DNA from: JBBAGC01 sp964491265 | GTDB taxonomy: Bacteria; Spirochaetota; UBA4802; UBA5550 | Length of the DNA: 64,000 bases | Assembly (NCBI GenBank): GCA_964491265.1 | Contig: CAZBFP010000009.1 | Span: forward strand, 1 to 64,000 | Reading direction: 5' to 3' | In this document: positions 28,000-36,164 of the stretch, piece after piece | How the letters are laid out: each line of letters begins with the position of its first letter | How positions within the stretch are numbered: position 1 is the stretch's first letter | Made by a program: the position numbers and the translations under genes | The notes under the pieces: model-generated | Told to the model about the DNA's origin: nothing | Seen by the model: the letters and a program-made list of their open reading frames with translations, nothing else | Databases searched by the model: none

Positions 28000-28093
28000 T
28001 TTTATTATAAAATTTAATTGAAGAATAATCAAGCAGGAAATAATTTAATTTTACCGGTAATATAGGGTAACAGTAAATTATTTTGGGATAAGC

Positions 28094-28237
28094 CTGTCAT
28101 TCCGGCCGAAGTGACAACGTAGGCAAGCATTTATAGAAACATCCTGTTTCGTGCTTGCAGGCAGCCATCGGGGCAGCACTGCGGGAATCTCATGAAAATT
28201 CAGGGGTTATGAGATTCCCGCATGCGCGGGAATGACA
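28094..28237. repeat. GTCATTCC-ended repeat, family 6, copy 1
   Basis: Ends CTGTCATTCCGG and CGGGAATGACA are inverted, with an internal hairpin GATTCCCGCATGCGCGGGAAT. It shares both ends with the repeat at 38060-38167. REP-like or MITE-like, non-coding. The rest of the 27829-28307 gap holds copy D and AT-rich DNA. Confidence 0.65.
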
Positions 28238-28307
28238 ATGTCCACTAAATTTGACTGCTACCAGCAATCCTGATTAATGGGATAAAAAAAAATAAAAGAG
28301 GTCCAAT

Positions 28308-28808
28308 TTGGCCAGTGCAGGAATTATTACAGTGAGCGACAGATCGTCAAGGGGGGAGCGGGATGATGTTTCAGGTCCTGTTATAAGGGCCTGGGCTGAA
28401 AAGATGGGCCTGGAAATTGCAGATGAAATTATTATCCCTGATGATACAGAGGTTATTAAAGAATCCCTTATAAAATTTTGCGACAGAAGGATCAGCCTTA
28501 TTCTTACTACCGGGGGTACCGGCTTTGCACCCAGGGACAATACCCCTGAGGCTACAAGAGCAGTGATTGAACGGGAAGCACCCGGCTTTGCTGAGGCAAT
28601 GCGGAGAAAGTCCATGGAAATAACTCCCCATGCCATGCTCTCAAGGGCTGTTTCAGGTATACGGGGAAGAAGCCTTATAATAAATCTTCCAGGAAGCCCC
28701 AAGGCTGTAAAGGAGAACCTGGAATTTATTGAAAAAGCCATACCCCATGCACTGGAACTTCTTGCTGACAAGGTTACAGACTGTGCAGAGGTGAATAAAG
28801 ATAAATGA
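28308..28808 (+). CDS. MogA/MoaB-family molybdopterin adenylyltransferase
   Basis: A 166-residue protein with the molybdopterin-binding fold: GIITVSDRSSRGERDD, LILTTGGTGFAPRDNTPEAT (the TTGGTG loop), and LIINLPGSPKAV. It activates molybdopterin by adenylation, or plays the MoaB role. The start is TTG at 28308 with AAGAGGT upstream; no better codon is available. Its stop overlaps the macrodomain gene by 4 bp (ATGA). MoeA lies at 45 kb. Confidence 0.9.
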   Translation: MASAGIITVSDRSSRGERDDVSGPVIRAWAEKMGLEIADEIIIPDDTEVIKESLIKFCDRRISLILTTGGTGFAPRDNTPEATRAVIEREAPGFAEAMRRKSMEITPHAMLSRAVSGIRGRSLIINLPGSPKAVKENLEFIEKAIPHALELLADKVTDCAEVNKDK

Positions 28809-29341
28809 AAGAGATTCCTGACTCCATAATCGTAAAAAAGGGGGACATCACTAAGGAAAAATGTGATGCAATAGTTAATGCCGCAGCACCACCATTGTTA
28901 GGGGGCGGGAGTGTTGATGGAGCAATACACAGAGCAGCAGGCCCGAGCCTCCTTGAGGAGTGCAGAAAACTTGGCGGGTGCAGACATGGAGAGGCAAGGA
29001 TAACCGGTGCATATAATCTCCCTGCGAAATTTGTTATACACACGCCAGGACCTGTATATAAAGATGGTAAAAGTAATGAAGCAGAGATTCTGAAAAACTC
29101 ATACTATAATTCCCTTCTTCTTGCAAAAAAAGAAAAATTAGCCTCAATAGCTTTCCCTGCAATATCCACAGGTGTTTATGGATACCCGAAAGCGGAAGCT
29201 GCTGAAATAGCTGTCAACAGCGTAATAGATTTTATGAAAAATGAAGATTATATAGTAAAAGTCATCTTTGTTCTTTTTGATGAGGAATCGATGAGGATCT
29301 ATAATAAAATAATTGAAGGAAAAAATAATGAACTATCCTGA
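28805..29341 (+). CDS. MacroD-type macrodomain protein (probable ADP-ribose hydrolase)
   Basis: A 178-residue single macrodomain. GDITKEKCDAIVNAAA, GGGSVDGAIHRAAG, GEARITGAYNLPAKFVIHTPGPVY and FPAISTGVYGYP are the ADP-ribose-binding and catalytic loops of the MacroD/YmdB class. Family members remove O-acetyl groups from O-acetyl-ADP-ribose or mono-ADP-ribose from proteins. Located between mogA and pyrF with overlaps at both ends, so it is part of one operon; no ADP-ribosyltransferase is nearby. Confidence 0.92.
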   Translation: MKEIPDSIIVKKGDITKEKCDAIVNAAAPPLLGGGSVDGAIHRAAGPSLLEECRKLGGCRHGEARITGAYNLPAKFVIHTPGPVYKDGKSNEAEILKNSYYNSLLLAKKEKLASIAFPAISTGVYGYPKAEAAEIAVNSVIDFMKNEDYIVKVIFVLFDEESMRIYNKIIEGKNNELS

Positions 29342-30170
29342 ACTGATGAAAAAAAGCGCGGAAAAATATTCAAGTATTGTATGCATGGGCCTTGATCCTG
29401 TACTTGAAGATATACCTGAGAAATCGGGGACACCTGGTGAAATAATCTTTAAATTTTATGAAAATATTCTTAACTGCATTGTTAAAAAGAATATCTACCC
29501 CGGAGCTGTAAAACCTAATTATGCATTTTATGCACAGTACGGCATTGACGGAATAAAAGCCCTTGAAAGTGTAATAGAAATATACAAAGAAGCGGATATT
29601 CCTGTAATTCTTGATTTTAAAAGGGGCGATATAGGTACAACAGCAAAAGCATATGCTAAAGAGGCCTTTGAATTTTTCAAAGCTGATGCAGTAACACTAT
29701 CACCATACCTGGGCTATGATTCAATTGAGCCCTTTATTTCAGGATACCCTGACAAGGGGTATTATATTTTAACTAAAACATCCAATAAAAGCTCTACAGA
29801 GATTCAGGATGTTAAAACCGGCGATAAGGAATTTTTTCTCTATATTGCGGAAAAGCTTGTAGAGTGGTATCACCCCGGAATAGGATCAGTAGTTGGAGCA
29901 ACATACCCGGAACAGCTGAGCAGAATTTCCAATATCTTTATCAATTCAGGGAAGGAGATCCCCTATCTTATACCAGGTGTTGGTACCCAGGGGGGAAGTA
30001 TTGATGAGGTAATGGCAATATTGAAAAGATTCACTGATGTGAGAATACACAGGATCAATGCTTCAAGCTCAATTAATTATGCATGGAAGAAGTATAAAGA
30101 GATGAGATATGACGAAGCAGCAGTAAATGCCCTGAAAATTATGAATGAAGAGATCGGCATAGGGGTCTGA
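29328..30170 (+). CDS. pyrF: orotidine 5'-phosphate decarboxylase PyrF (long subfamily)
   Basis: A 280-residue decarboxylase of the longer subfamily. Catalytic DFKRGDIGTTAKAYA provides the DxKxxD tetrad, with GLDP near the N-terminus, TLSPYLGYDSI, and PGVGTQGG for phosphate binding. It converts OMP to UMP, the last step of pyrimidine synthesis. ATG at 29328 was chosen because GAAGGA lies 7 nt upstream; a longer TTG frame starts at 29313. The 5' end overlaps the macrodomain gene by 14 bp. Confidence 0.94.
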   Translation: MNYPELMKKSAEKYSSIVCMGLDPVLEDIPEKSGTPGEIIFKFYENILNCIVKKNIYPGAVKPNYAFYAQYGIDGIKALESVIEIYKEADIPVILDFKRGDIGTTAKAYAKEAFEFFKADAVTLSPYLGYDSIEPFISGYPDKGYYILTKTSNKSSTEIQDVKTGDKEFFLYIAEKLVEWYHPGIGSVVGATYPEQLSRISNIFINSGKEIPYLIPGVGTQGGSIDEVMAILKRFTDVRIHRINASSSINYAWKKYKEMRYDEAAVNALKIMNEEIGIGV

Positions 30171-30196
30171 TGAAAATCAGGTCTGCATAAAGAGAT

Positions 30197-30527
30197 TGTT
30201 CAATACCATTCTGCTCAGGATGCTCACTACTACCCGCATTTATGCTCCCGGCCCCCAGCCGATTAACCTGACGTGCTGAATGAACTTATTCCGGCTTCCC
30301 CCGGAGGGGGATGAAAAAATTCTGCTCATATTTTTATTTAATTAATGATAGAGTAAAACAAACAAGTCAAAAATAGCACAAAAAAAAGTTAATTAACCCC
30401 CTTCGGGGGTGGCGGGAAATGATTTCCCGGGGGAAAAGAATTCATTCCGCCGGGGGCTTAGCCGAATTAATTGTTCGTTGAAAGAAGCGGGTAGTAGTGA
30501 GACCCCGCATGAGGAGGGTATTGAACA
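30197..30527. mobile_element. inverted-repeat element family 5
   Basis: Ends are inverted: TGTTCAATACC...CTCACTACTACCCGC at left, and GCGGGTAGTAGTGAG...GGTATTGAACA at right. About 331 bp, with internal GC-rich inverted segments around CCCCGGAGGGG and CCCCCTTCGGGGG. Single copy in the window; non-coding. It ends 11 bp before family 1 copy E. Confidence 0.65.
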
Positions 30528-30538
30528 GAAATTATAAT

Positions 30539-30659
30539 CAGTAATTATTCCTAAAGATATTATATAGTGCAATAATGATGTTTCCCATATCCCCGCCGCC
30601 TACGGCGGCGGGGATATTAGAGCATTTTATTTAAAATAAAAGTTAAGGAATTAACACTG
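30539..30659 (-). mobile_element. MITE family 1, copy E
   Basis: 121 bp, CAGTAATTATTCC...GGAATTAACACTG with a CCCCGCCGCC-TACGG-CGGCGGGG core. Flanking 9-mers AATTATAAT and ATTTATAAT match 8 of 9. It ends 11 bp from the stop of the radical SAM gene and could act as its terminator. Confidence 0.88.
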
Positions 30660-30669
30660 ATTTATAATA

Positions 30670-32550
30670 CTAAAGATCAATTATTCCGAAACTGTAAGGG
30701 TAAGCTGAATAAACAATCCCCGAATCTTTGTAAAACTCCTCCATCTCCGATTCATCAATAAATGATAGAGAGGATGGATTCTCAGAGAAATCTTCTGTTA
30801 AAATCTCTTTAAGATGAGCATATACACCTCGATGTATAAGGAGAGATGATGATGCAGGATCTATATTCTCCAGTTCGCTGCTGTTTTCACCGGTAAGGGC
30901 AAATACAGGTTTGATAAAATTACTCCTCTCCTGCATAGTACGGTATCCCCTGCTCCCTGTAAAAACCTGGTAAAAGTGAAAAATGGACCCGTCCCTGTAG
31001 CTGTTATATATATGAAGACGCCTGTTAAAATTATCCTTCTCTGCAGAAGCAATTATTTCAAGGATTATACCCTCATCAAGGGGTTCCTCTCCATAAGCAA
31101 TAACATTATAAAGCCTTGATACAGGGGGATTATGAGCAAATTTTTCAAATCCCCTGTAGAATGATGAAGCATCAGTAATAGAGATATGGAGATCAGTAAC
31201 AAGAGTATGAACACGTTTTATAATTAAATCAGGATTCCATTTCAAGAAATCATCGCTTTTAAATCGTACCCCTTTAATATATAATGGATCAGGTGAATCT
31301 GTGAAATCGGGGATTGAATCTGAACTCTGCGAAAGACCTGTTCTGGCTTCAACATAGGAGGTTATATCCTTAATATCTGAAAAGGTGAAACCCCACCCTT
31401 CATGATAAAAATATGGGGGTTTCCGGAGAAAAGAAATATCTTCAGCCTCCCCCCTATCCCTTATCACTGTTCCAGGGAGTATCATCAAGGGATAGAGTTC
31501 AATAGAGTCGCCAAAACCGTGGTCAACAAGGGTATCAACAGTAAGCTTAAAGCTTTCCGGAGTATCCCCGGGAAGACCGGGAATGATGCCGATTTTAAGC
31601 TCAATCCCCGCATCTTTAAGATACTCCATACCCTGAAGTTCCTTTGCTGTATCAGAATCCCTGCAGACATTTTCAAGTGAGCGCCTGTTAAGTGACTGAA
31701 GACCCACTTCCAGTGAGGCAAAACCGGCTTCATACATAAGTCTGGCTGTTTCAGGGTCTATCCTGTCTGTGCGGATTTCAGTGTGGAGTTTTATGCCGGG
31801 ATTAACTCCTTTAAGTTCAATAAGCTTCTCCCTGAACTGCGGTGATCTGTCAAAAGCGGGTGAAAGAAGATAAATCTCCTCAATAGCCCCGGGATTCTGC
31901 AGTACCTGCGTAAGTGTATTAAAGGGTATCTCCCGTACCCTGGAAAAATTTTTTGAATAGTAGCAGTAGGAGCATCTGTATGGGCAGCCCCTTGTCATTT
32001 CTATGAATACGGAACCGCCAGGCATAGTATTCAAACGCCTGGAAGAGAGGGGTTCAATAATTTTCAATGGATCAATAAGTTCTGAAGCGGGCTGTATAAA
32101 AAGAGGGTTGCCATTTACATAGACCGGTTCAATTTGATCATCTCTGAATAGCTGCTCAAAAAACCACTCACCCTCACCTGATACAAATCCGTTAACAAAG
32201 GGTTGATGCTCATTAAGGGCAATAGAGCCATATGCAATTTCAGGCCCGCCAAAAAATATCTGTATAGTGCTGTTCCTTTCTTTGATCTTTAATGCAATGG
32301 CAAGATTTCTCTCAATATTCCAGAGATAAGATGTAAAGCAGACCATATCAAATGAAAGATTCTCTATATAGGTTATAATTAATTCATCACTGCATAGAGA
32401 TGAAAGCACATTGGGGAGTGTTTCACAATAATTTCCGGGGAAATTGGTATTTATATAACCGGATAAAAGAGCTGGAGCATACTCAACATTTGCATTAATA
32501 TAGCCTCTATTGTGATCGGCTAAAGGTAGCTGAATAAATAATATTCTCAT
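30670..32550 (-). CDS. B12-binding-domain radical SAM protein
   Basis: A 626-residue enzyme. An N-terminal cobalamin-binding-like Rossmann region (about 1-165, IFFGGPEIAYG) precedes the radical SAM domain (about 180-420) with the cluster motif C189-x3-C193-x2-C196 in TRGCPYRCSYCYY, then GLQSLNRRSLENV and GIIPGLPGDTPESF. A C-terminal domain (about 430-626) is poorly conserved. It resembles the BchE/P-methylase-type class of anaerobic radical enzymes; substrate unknown. Family 1 MITE copies bracket it: copy E 10 bp past the stop and copy F 2 bp before the start codon. The AAGGA ribosome-binding-like sequence lies in the arm of copy F. Confidence 0.9.
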   Translation of the reverse strand: MRILFIQLPLADHNRGYINANVEYAPALLSGYINTNFPGNYCETLPNVLSSLCSDELIITYIENLSFDMVCFTSYLWNIERNLAIALKIKERNSTIQIFFGGPEIAYGSIALNEHQPFVNGFVSGEGEWFFEQLFRDDQIEPVYVNGNPLFIQPASELIDPLKIIEPLSSRRLNTMPGGSVFIEMTRGCPYRCSYCYYSKNFSRVREIPFNTLTQVLQNPGAIEEIYLLSPAFDRSPQFREKLIELKGVNPGIKLHTEIRTDRIDPETARLMYEAGFASLEVGLQSLNRRSLENVCRDSDTAKELQGMEYLKDAGIELKIGIIPGLPGDTPESFKLTVDTLVDHGFGDSIELYPLMILPGTVIRDRGEAEDISFLRKPPYFYHEGWGFTFSDIKDITSYVEARTGLSQSSDSIPDFTDSPDPLYIKGVRFKSDDFLKWNPDLIIKRVHTLVTDLHISITDASSFYRGFEKFAHNPPVSRLYNVIAYGEEPLDEGIILEIIASAEKDNFNRRLHIYNSYRDGSIFHFYQVFTGSRGYRTMQERSNFIKPVFALTGENSSELENIDPASSSLLIHRGVYAHLKEILTEDFSENPSSLSFIDESEMEEFYKDSGIVYSAYPYSFGIIDL

Positions 32551-32552
32551 TG

Positions 32553-32815
32553 CAATGTCAATTCCTTAACTTTTATTTGAAATATAATGCTCTAATATCG
32601 AGGCTGTCTCAAAAGTCGGATTTTCAAGGTTTTGTCATTCCGGTTTTGCAACTTCAATTATTGCAAATACCGGAATCTCCTGATTAAATCAGGCCTAAGA
32701 GATACCGGCATTCCGCTACGCTACAGCCGGTATGACAAGAAAATTACTTTTTGGACAGCCCCGATATTAGAAACAGCATAATCACACTAAAAGATATCTT
32801 TAGGGATAATTACTG
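32553..32815 (+). mobile_element. MITE family 1, copy F, interrupted by family 3 element
   Basis: The left arm (CAATGTCAATTCCTTAAC) starts at 32553 and the right arm ends GATAATTACTG at 32815. The GC-rich hairpin core is replaced by a family 3 element at 32600-32762. No target duplication is obvious. Its left arm is inverted relative to copy E. Confidence 0.8.
32600..32762. mobile_element. MITE family 3 (GGCTGTC ends) nested in family 1 copy F
   Basis: About 163 bp. The left end GAGGCTGTCTCAAAAGTC and the right end, read in reverse complement as GGGGCTGTCCAAAAAGT, form an imperfect terminal inverted repeat like those of some IS families. Interior arms GTCATTCCGG and CCGGTATGAC also pair. Non-coding. 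Confidence 0.7.
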
Positions 32816-32914
32816 TTAACATTATACAAAAAACCTTAAAAGATGTTGAAAAAAGAATCATAACATGCATTAGTTGTTTAATTGCAACTATAATGAAATT
32901 ATATAAGAGATAAA

Positions 32915-34063
32915 TTGATAAAAAAAAGTCCGCCAAAAAGATGGAATGTCCTCTGCGTAGATGACAGCAGGCTAAGCAGGGCATTTATAGAGAAAACCCT
33001 CGCGCCTGTGAACATCGATGTTGATATGGCGGAAAACGGATTGGTAGGGATAAAAAAAGTCTCTTCCGGTAAGTACGACCTTATCCTTGTTGATATTATA
33101 ATGCCGGAAATGGACGGATTCGAATTTTTGAAGGAATTCAGGAAGATAAAAGCAAAGGAGTTTATACCTGTAATTTTTATGACAGGCCTGGATGACCTGA
33201 AAAGCAAAATAAAAGGCCTCAATATCGGGGCTGATGATTACCTCATGAAACCTCTTAATGAAAATGAACTTGTTGCCAGGGTAATATCCCTCCTGAGACT
33301 CAAAGACACCAATTCCGAGCTGTATGAAAAAAATCAGCTCATCAAACGGGAACTTGAAGCTGCAAAAAAAATTCAGCGCTATATTATCCCTTCAGACTTT
33401 ACTTATATTAATTACCCCTCAGTAAGCGGAATTTATCACCCTATTGATGACATAGGGGGGGACTTCTTTGACTGTATCAAAATTGATGAAAACAGAACTG
33501 CCCTGATGATCGCAGATGTGACAGGTCACGGTATACCTGCGGCTCTTACTATGACAATGTCAAAAATGCTTTTCACTATATACGCGGATAAATTTAACGG
33601 CTCTGCAGGTGTAATGAAAGAGATTAACATGCATCTCCGGGGAACACTTCTTGATACTCAATACATTACAGCATTTTACGCTCTTTTCGACAGCAGAGAG
33701 AGTAAACTTACATTTACCAATGCCGGACACCCGAGAGGTCTTTTTTACAGGAAATCAAAGGGGAAAGTTATGGCTCTTGATACTTTCGGCCTTTTTCTGG
33801 GTATATCTGACAATATTGAATATGAGGAGAAAAGCATCACCGTGGAAAGGGGAGACCGGCTCCTCCTCTATACTGACGGTATCAGTGAGCTGAAGGACAG
33901 TTCAGGTGAAGAGTTCGGTGAGGAGAGGCTGGCAAAATTTATCAGGGAAAATCATCAGACCCGCGGGGAGAGCTTCAATTCCAATCTCCTTAAAACTGTT
34001 AACAGTTTCAGCAGGGAGAGCGAAAGGAACGATGATCTGGCATTTTTAAATATCGAATTTTAA
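32915..34063 (+). CDS. response regulator with PP2C/SpoIIE-type phosphatase domain
   Basis: A 382-residue protein. The receiver domain (about 11-125) has D16-D17, phospho-acceptor D60 (LILVDIIMPEMDG) and the K of YLMKPL. A coiled linker (about 128-155) leads to a SpoIIE/RsbU phosphatase domain (about 165-382) with DDIGGDFFD, MIADVTGHGIPAA, TNAGHPRGLFY and RNDDLAFL supplying metal-binding acidic residues. Such proteins dephosphorylate STAS anti-anti-sigma factors; a STAS protein is encoded at 42 kb (link inferred). TTG start at 32915 with AAGAGAT upstream. The FliG-like gene follows after only 4 bp. Confidence 0.9.
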   Translation: MIKKSPPKRWNVLCVDDSRLSRAFIEKTLAPVNIDVDMAENGLVGIKKVSSGKYDLILVDIIMPEMDGFEFLKEFRKIKAKEFIPVIFMTGLDDLKSKIKGLNIGADDYLMKPLNENELVARVISLLRLKDTNSELYEKNQLIKRELEAAKKIQRYIIPSDFTYINYPSVSGIYHPIDDIGGDFFDCIKIDENRTALMIADVTGHGIPAALTMTMSKMLFTIYADKFNGSAGVMKEINMHLRGTLLDTQYITAFYALFDSRESKLTFTNAGHPRGLFYRKSKGKVMALDTFGLFLGISDNIEYEEKSITVERGDRLLLYTDGISELKDSSGEEFGEERLAKFIRENHQTRGESFNSNLLKTVNSFSRESERNDDLAFLNIEF

Positions 34064-34067
34064 ATCA

Positions 34068-35507
34068 ATGAAAAGCACCCTATATATAAGAGTAATAAAC
34101 GGAATTATTATTCCGGGACTTGAATATGAAATCTCAGGAAAATCAGAGCAGAAATTTATAGCCCTTTCAGCTGTATACCCCCTGCAGAAAGAGGAGAAAT
34201 CACACTTCACAGTATCGATTAAAAGACTCACTGAGAAACTTCAGATCGGTTTTATTGCAGAGAAAAATAAACCCGCATTTGAAAAATGGTTCCGCTCAAT
34301 TGTTGAAAAAAATTTGAAAAAAACGGAATTTATTCTTAAAGCAGTAACCGGGAAAGAAATAAAGGGTATCTCAATAAGTGAAGAAGAACGGTTCAGTAAA
34401 AGTAACTCCTATGAATATCTGCTCATTATAAGGGGTGGGAAAAAAGAAAACCGGGTTAGAATTCTTCTGGAGAACCGGTTTTTTAATCTCTTTTATCCTC
34501 AACTTAACAGTACAATTCAGTATAGTGATATCCTAAATGAGATTTCCCCATTCTTTGATAATCCATATATAATTCAGCCCCGCTTTGAAACAATAATTGA
34601 AGATCTCCCCCATGAAGAGGTATCAAACCTCTTTAACCAGATGCTCAAAACCTCAAGACTATCCCCCTATGAAATAACCGCCCTGATTTTATATAATCCT
34701 CATCTTAAAATGAAAATAATTAATTCCCTCTCAGAAAATATTAAGAAAGATATAAAATTTAATATTAATAAATACAGAGGAATGAACAGGATAACAAAAA
34801 AAGACTCCGCAGCTGCAGTATACTCAATTGAAGAAGGAGTGAGAGATCTTTTATTGAAAGAGAAGAGCAGCTACTCAAGGGAGCTTTTATATATTTCGGA
34901 GATCCTCAAAAAAATTTACAGGTACGGATTATATCTTAAGAAAGATTTTGATACAAGGTTAAATGAAATCGAAAAGAAGTGGGGAATGGAGAAGGTACCC
35001 CCTCTTTGCAGTGACAGGATACTTAATGCTGCTTTCAGTGATAATGAGGGGAGAAGAAAAAGTATTCTGGAAAAATACCTGCCGGAGAGAAGAATCGAAG
35101 AAATTTTCGCTCTGGATGAAAACTTTTCACTGAAAGAGAAAATCGAAGCGGAGATAGAATTTCTTACGCAATTCCGGAAAAAATATTTTGAAACAAATCA
35201 TAAAGGTCATGAAAGCTTCAGCTACCTGATTTCAGGTATGCATAAAAAAAACGATTTTCTCTTTCTGCTCCGGGAAACAGGGTGGTTTACACTTGCCACA
35301 GCCCTTAAAGGGGCGGAGGGAAAAACTGCAGATAAAATACTACAGAATATTCCTCCCCCTGCTTCAATGCTGATAAAAGATGTATTGAATAAAAAATTAA
35401 ATCCGGATATTCTCCATGATGAAAAACAGATTCAGAAAGCAGGGAAAATATGTGTGGATACTATTATCTCCCTCTACAATGACTGTTTAATTGAACTGGA
35501 GGATTAA
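34068..35507 (+). CDS. FliG-like protein of unknown function
   Basis: A 479-residue protein without signal peptide or membrane helix. The C-terminus (about 393-477) aligns by eye with the FliG C-terminal domain: FLLRETGWFTLATALKGA corresponds to VLREVDTRDLALALKGA of FliG, followed by KILQN and an amphipathic helix series. Residues about 180-235 (YEITALILYNPHLKMKIINSL) resemble a FliG middle armadillo segment. The N-terminal 170 residues are unrelated. It is not in a flagellar operon; it follows the response-regulator phosphatase gene by 4 bp, so it may be that protein's partner. A chemotaxis or motor role is unproven, and the resemblance may be structural only. Confidence 0.6.
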   Translation: MKSTLYIRVINGIIIPGLEYEISGKSEQKFIALSAVYPLQKEEKSHFTVSIKRLTEKLQIGFIAEKNKPAFEKWFRSIVEKNLKKTEFILKAVTGKEIKGISISEEERFSKSNSYEYLLIIRGGKKENRVRILLENRFFNLFYPQLNSTIQYSDILNEISPFFDNPYIIQPRFETIIEDLPHEEVSNLFNQMLKTSRLSPYEITALILYNPHLKMKIINSLSENIKKDIKFNINKYRGMNRITKKDSAAAVYSIEEGVRDLLLKEKSSYSRELLYISEILKKIYRYGLYLKKDFDTRLNEIEKKWGMEKVPPLCSDRILNAAFSDNEGRRKSILEKYLPERRIEEIFALDENFSLKEKIEAEIEFLTQFRKKYFETNHKGHESFSYLISGMHKKNDFLFLLRETGWFTLATALKGAEGKTADKILQNIPPPASMLIKDVLNKKLNPDILHDEKQIQKAGKICVDTIISLYNDCLIELED

Positions 35508-35512
35508 TAAAA

Positions 35513-35866
35513 TTAAAGAGTTTCACCGGAATCATCTGCGGATTCATCATCAGGGGTTTCCTGATCAGGTATGCCGTCTGAATAATCCCCCGCAATCAGC
35601 GGTACAGGCTGTTCCGGTATTGTATCTGCAGCCTTATCATTTATAAATGCTTCAAGTTTATTGATACCGTCACGTAATTCATGAAACTCGGACAGATTAA
35701 GGGCAACTCCCTTCTGTGTGGGCTTGTAAATATCATTACCGCTGCTGTCTCTCCCTGCAAGATACCAGATCCTGATATTAATCAGCTCCTTCCCTTTAAA
35801 CTCGGAAACCTCAATCCTTATTATTTCGCCAGCGTTTCTCTGAATATCCTTAATAAGTACAGTCAT
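35513..35866 (-). CDS. PC4/p15-family single-stranded DNA-binding-like protein
   Basis: A 117-residue protein. Residues about 8-75 (IRIEVSEFKGKELINIRIWYL..., PTQKGVALNLSEFHELRDGINKL) match the PC4 fold known from eukaryotic coactivator p15 and its bacterial relatives, which bind single-stranded DNA as dimers. The C-terminal about 35 residues are acidic and disordered (DQETPDDESADDSGE). It is convergent with the FliG-like gene. A role in transcription or replication is inferred from the family. Confidence 0.8.
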   Translation of the reverse strand: MTVLIKDIQRNAGEIIRIEVSEFKGKELINIRIWYLAGRDSSGNDIYKPTQKGVALNLSEFHELRDGINKLEAFINDKAADTIPEQPVPLIAGDYSDGIPDQETPDDESADDSGETL

Positions 35867-35936
35867 AAAACTCTCCTTTATCTTCTCTCAGTAATAATCG
35901 TATTACTGCTGAGGTTTAAAAAATTATAAGTCAAAT

Positions 35937-36057
35937 CAATGTTAATTCCTGAAAATATATTTTAGTGTAAAAATGGATTATTTTATATCCCCGCATACTT
36001 CGACGGAGGGGATAATAAAGCATTTCTACATGATAATAAGTTCAGGAATAAATAGTG
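35937..36057 (-). mobile_element. MITE family 1, copy G
   Basis: 121 bp, CAATGTTAATTCC...GGAATAAATAGTG, with a degraded hairpin core (CCCCGCATACTTCGACGGAGGGG). Flanking 9-mers AAGTCAAAT and AAGCCAAAA match 7 of 9. Confidence 0.75.
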
Positions 36058-36111
36058 AAGCCAAAATTAGTATATAGATCAGACGGGTCAATTAAAAGTA
36101 TAAATATTAAC

Positions 36112-36142
36112 AAAAAAGGGGCGCATTAAAAGCACCCCTCTT
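36112..36142 (-). terminator. intrinsic terminator of the barrel gene
   Basis: Read on the minus strand, AGGGGTGC-TTTTAAT-GCGCCCCT is followed by TTTTTT. It lies about 25 bp after the stop of the 175-residue barrel gene. Confidence 0.8.
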
Positions 36143-36164
36143 TGCATATGAATCAGAATAAAAC

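Noticed and set aside
28274..28771. Minus-strand frame of 165 residues opposite the mogA gene
   Set aside because: Shadow of MogA, whose motifs are clear on the plus strand.
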